Shown: in pieces, positions 5,784 through 6,348 of the stretch
Layout of the letters: the number at the start of each line of letters is the position of its first letter
How positions within the stretch are numbered: position 1 is the stretch's first letter
DNA from: Euryarchaeota archaeon UBA173
GTDB taxonomy: Archaea > Thermoplasmatota > Poseidoniia > Poseidoniales > Thalassarchaeaceae
Assembly: GCA_002498925.1 (NCBI GenBank)
Contig: DAJH01000038.1
Coordinates: 1-6,348, forward strand
Direction of reading: 5' to 3'
DNA: 6,348 bases
The notes under the pieces: model-generated
What the model was told of the DNA's origin: nothing
The model's input: the letters and a program-made list of their open reading frames with translations, nothing else
The model's database searches: none
Program-made: the position numbers and the translations under genes

Positions 5784-6348
5784 GCAGGCCTTCGCTGTCT
5801 TCATCGGAGGCACTTTCCAGTAACTTGTCGGACACCCCCAAGGGGTGGTTCGAGGGCCAACTCCCCAGAGGGGAGATCGAGGCACTGCCGGAGTTCAATG
5901 CATTGCAGTCTGTGTCAGGGATGTCCTCCTCGTCGATAGTGGCAGCTCCGACCTCAAATGACACCCCCGTCCCCTCGCTGTTGATTGAGTCGGTGGCGCT
6001 TCGATACCACCTAGCACCCAGTCCCACGGTCCTGTAAATTCCATTCCAATCTTCCGGAATGTTGAGGTTGAGCAGGATATCCCCATTATGGAAAGCGGAT
6101 CTTATAGTGTCCTCAGTTGACTTTCCGGTTGGAATGTTCTTGGTTCCATCCGGTCTAAGGAAATTAGGAAGACGTTTTGGCATATTGACAGAACATGCGT
6201 CGATTAACCTTGAGATTGCAGCTATCGATTGGGAGAAATTTTTGTGTTGGTAGGTTGCAAGGCTGACTGCTATTGAGGGCATCCCATACAGAGAGGCCTC
6301 GCGGGCTGCCGAGACTGTTCCGGAGTGTAGGACGTCAACGGAGACGTT
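5770..6348 (-). CDS. surE: 5'/3'-nucleotidase SurE, C-terminal part (5' end cut by window edge)
   Basis: SurE is a divalent-metal phosphatase that acts on nucleoside 5'- and 3'-monophosphates and related phosphates, usually as a cytoplasmic dimer or tetramer. The minus-strand frame is open from the right edge to the TAG at 5770, giving 192 residues. The first visible residue, Asn, probably corresponds to the metal-site Asn of the GxN motif. It is followed by VDVLHSGTVSAARE (4-17) and GMPSIAVSLA (22-31), both hallmarks of the family. Further on are the LNLNIPE strand (93-99) and TDCNALNSGSASISPLG (146-162), matching the conserved TDxxALxxGxxSITPL. Roughly the first 90-100 residues, including the NDDG metal-binding motif, lie outside the window, so catalytic completeness cannot be judged. 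The C-terminal tail after 163 is short and acidic (ASDEDSEG). The last codons overlap trmY by 14 bp in convergent orientation. Start and promoter are not visible. Confidence 0.93.
   Translation of the reverse strand, partial: NVSVDVLHSGTVSAAREASLYGMPSIAVSLATYQHKNFSQSIAAISRLIDACSVNMPKRLPNFLRPDGTKNIPTGKSTEDTIRSAFHNGDILLNLNIPEDWNGIYRTVGLGARWYRSATDSINSEGTGVSFEVGAATIDEEDIPDTDCNALNSGSASISPLGSWPSNHPLGVSDKLLESASDEDSEGLPNWL

Noticed and set aside
5825..6253. Plus-strand open frames opposite surE
   Set aside because: surE motifs are continuous on the minus strand across this whole stretch; the plus-strand frames are short and featureless.
6282..6282. Internal ATG of surE (at 6280-6282) as the true gene start
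   Set aside because: The same frame continues upstream to the window edge with conserved SurE sequence (DVLHSGTVSAARE), so that Met is internal.
1..6348. A novel defence, mobile or CRISPR-type system
   Set aside because: I saw no regularly spaced repeats, transposase or integrase motifs, attachment-site duplications, or clusters of unknown genes. Five of the six genes belong to well-known families and only one is unidentified.

Overview
The window looks like a stretch of archaeal chromosome. The case rests on a TrmY-type tRNA pseudouridine-54 methyltransferase (a mainly archaeal family), an archaeal-length SRP54, short intergenic gaps with TATA-like elements, and few strong Shine-Dalgarno sequences. 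The overall feel (balanced base composition, compact gene order, an unusual SRP54 P-loop) suggests a marine Thermoplasmatota-type euryarchaeon, possibly Poseidoniales (Marine Group II). That placement is inference and was not tested.

Layout, left to right. Positions 1-1446 (minus strand) hold the first 482 codons of trkH, the pore subunit of a Trk/Ktr K+ uptake system, running off the left edge. Positions 1449-2867 (minus) are a complete trkA, its cytoplasmic nucleotide-binding regulator, separated from trkH by only 2 bases, so the two form a trkA-trkH operon. Positions 2934-3746 (minus) encode a multi-pass membrane protein that I cannot name. It lies just upstream of trkA on the same strand. 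A short divergent spacer (about 3747-3822) separates it from srp54 (3823-5175, plus), which is followed after 8 bases by trmY (5184-5783, plus). The last gene, surE (5770-6348, minus), is 5'-truncated by the right edge and overlaps the trmY 3' end by 14 bp in convergent orientation.

Functionally, the left half is an ion-homeostasis transcription unit (K+ channel subunit, its gating regulator, and an unknown membrane protein that may or may not be co-transcribed). The right half is informational or housekeeping: co-translational protein targeting (SRP54), tRNA T-loop modification (TrmY) and a nucleotide/phosphate phosphatase (SurE). About 98% of the window is coding; no stretch of 300 bases lacks a gene. 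I see no tRNA or rRNA genes, CRISPR array, insertion sequence or mobile-element signature.

I found no convincing new multi-gene system. The items most worth a second look are the unrecognised membrane protein, whose motif spacing faintly recalls a degenerate PrsW-like intramembrane protease, and several lineage-type sequence variants in otherwise standard proteins.
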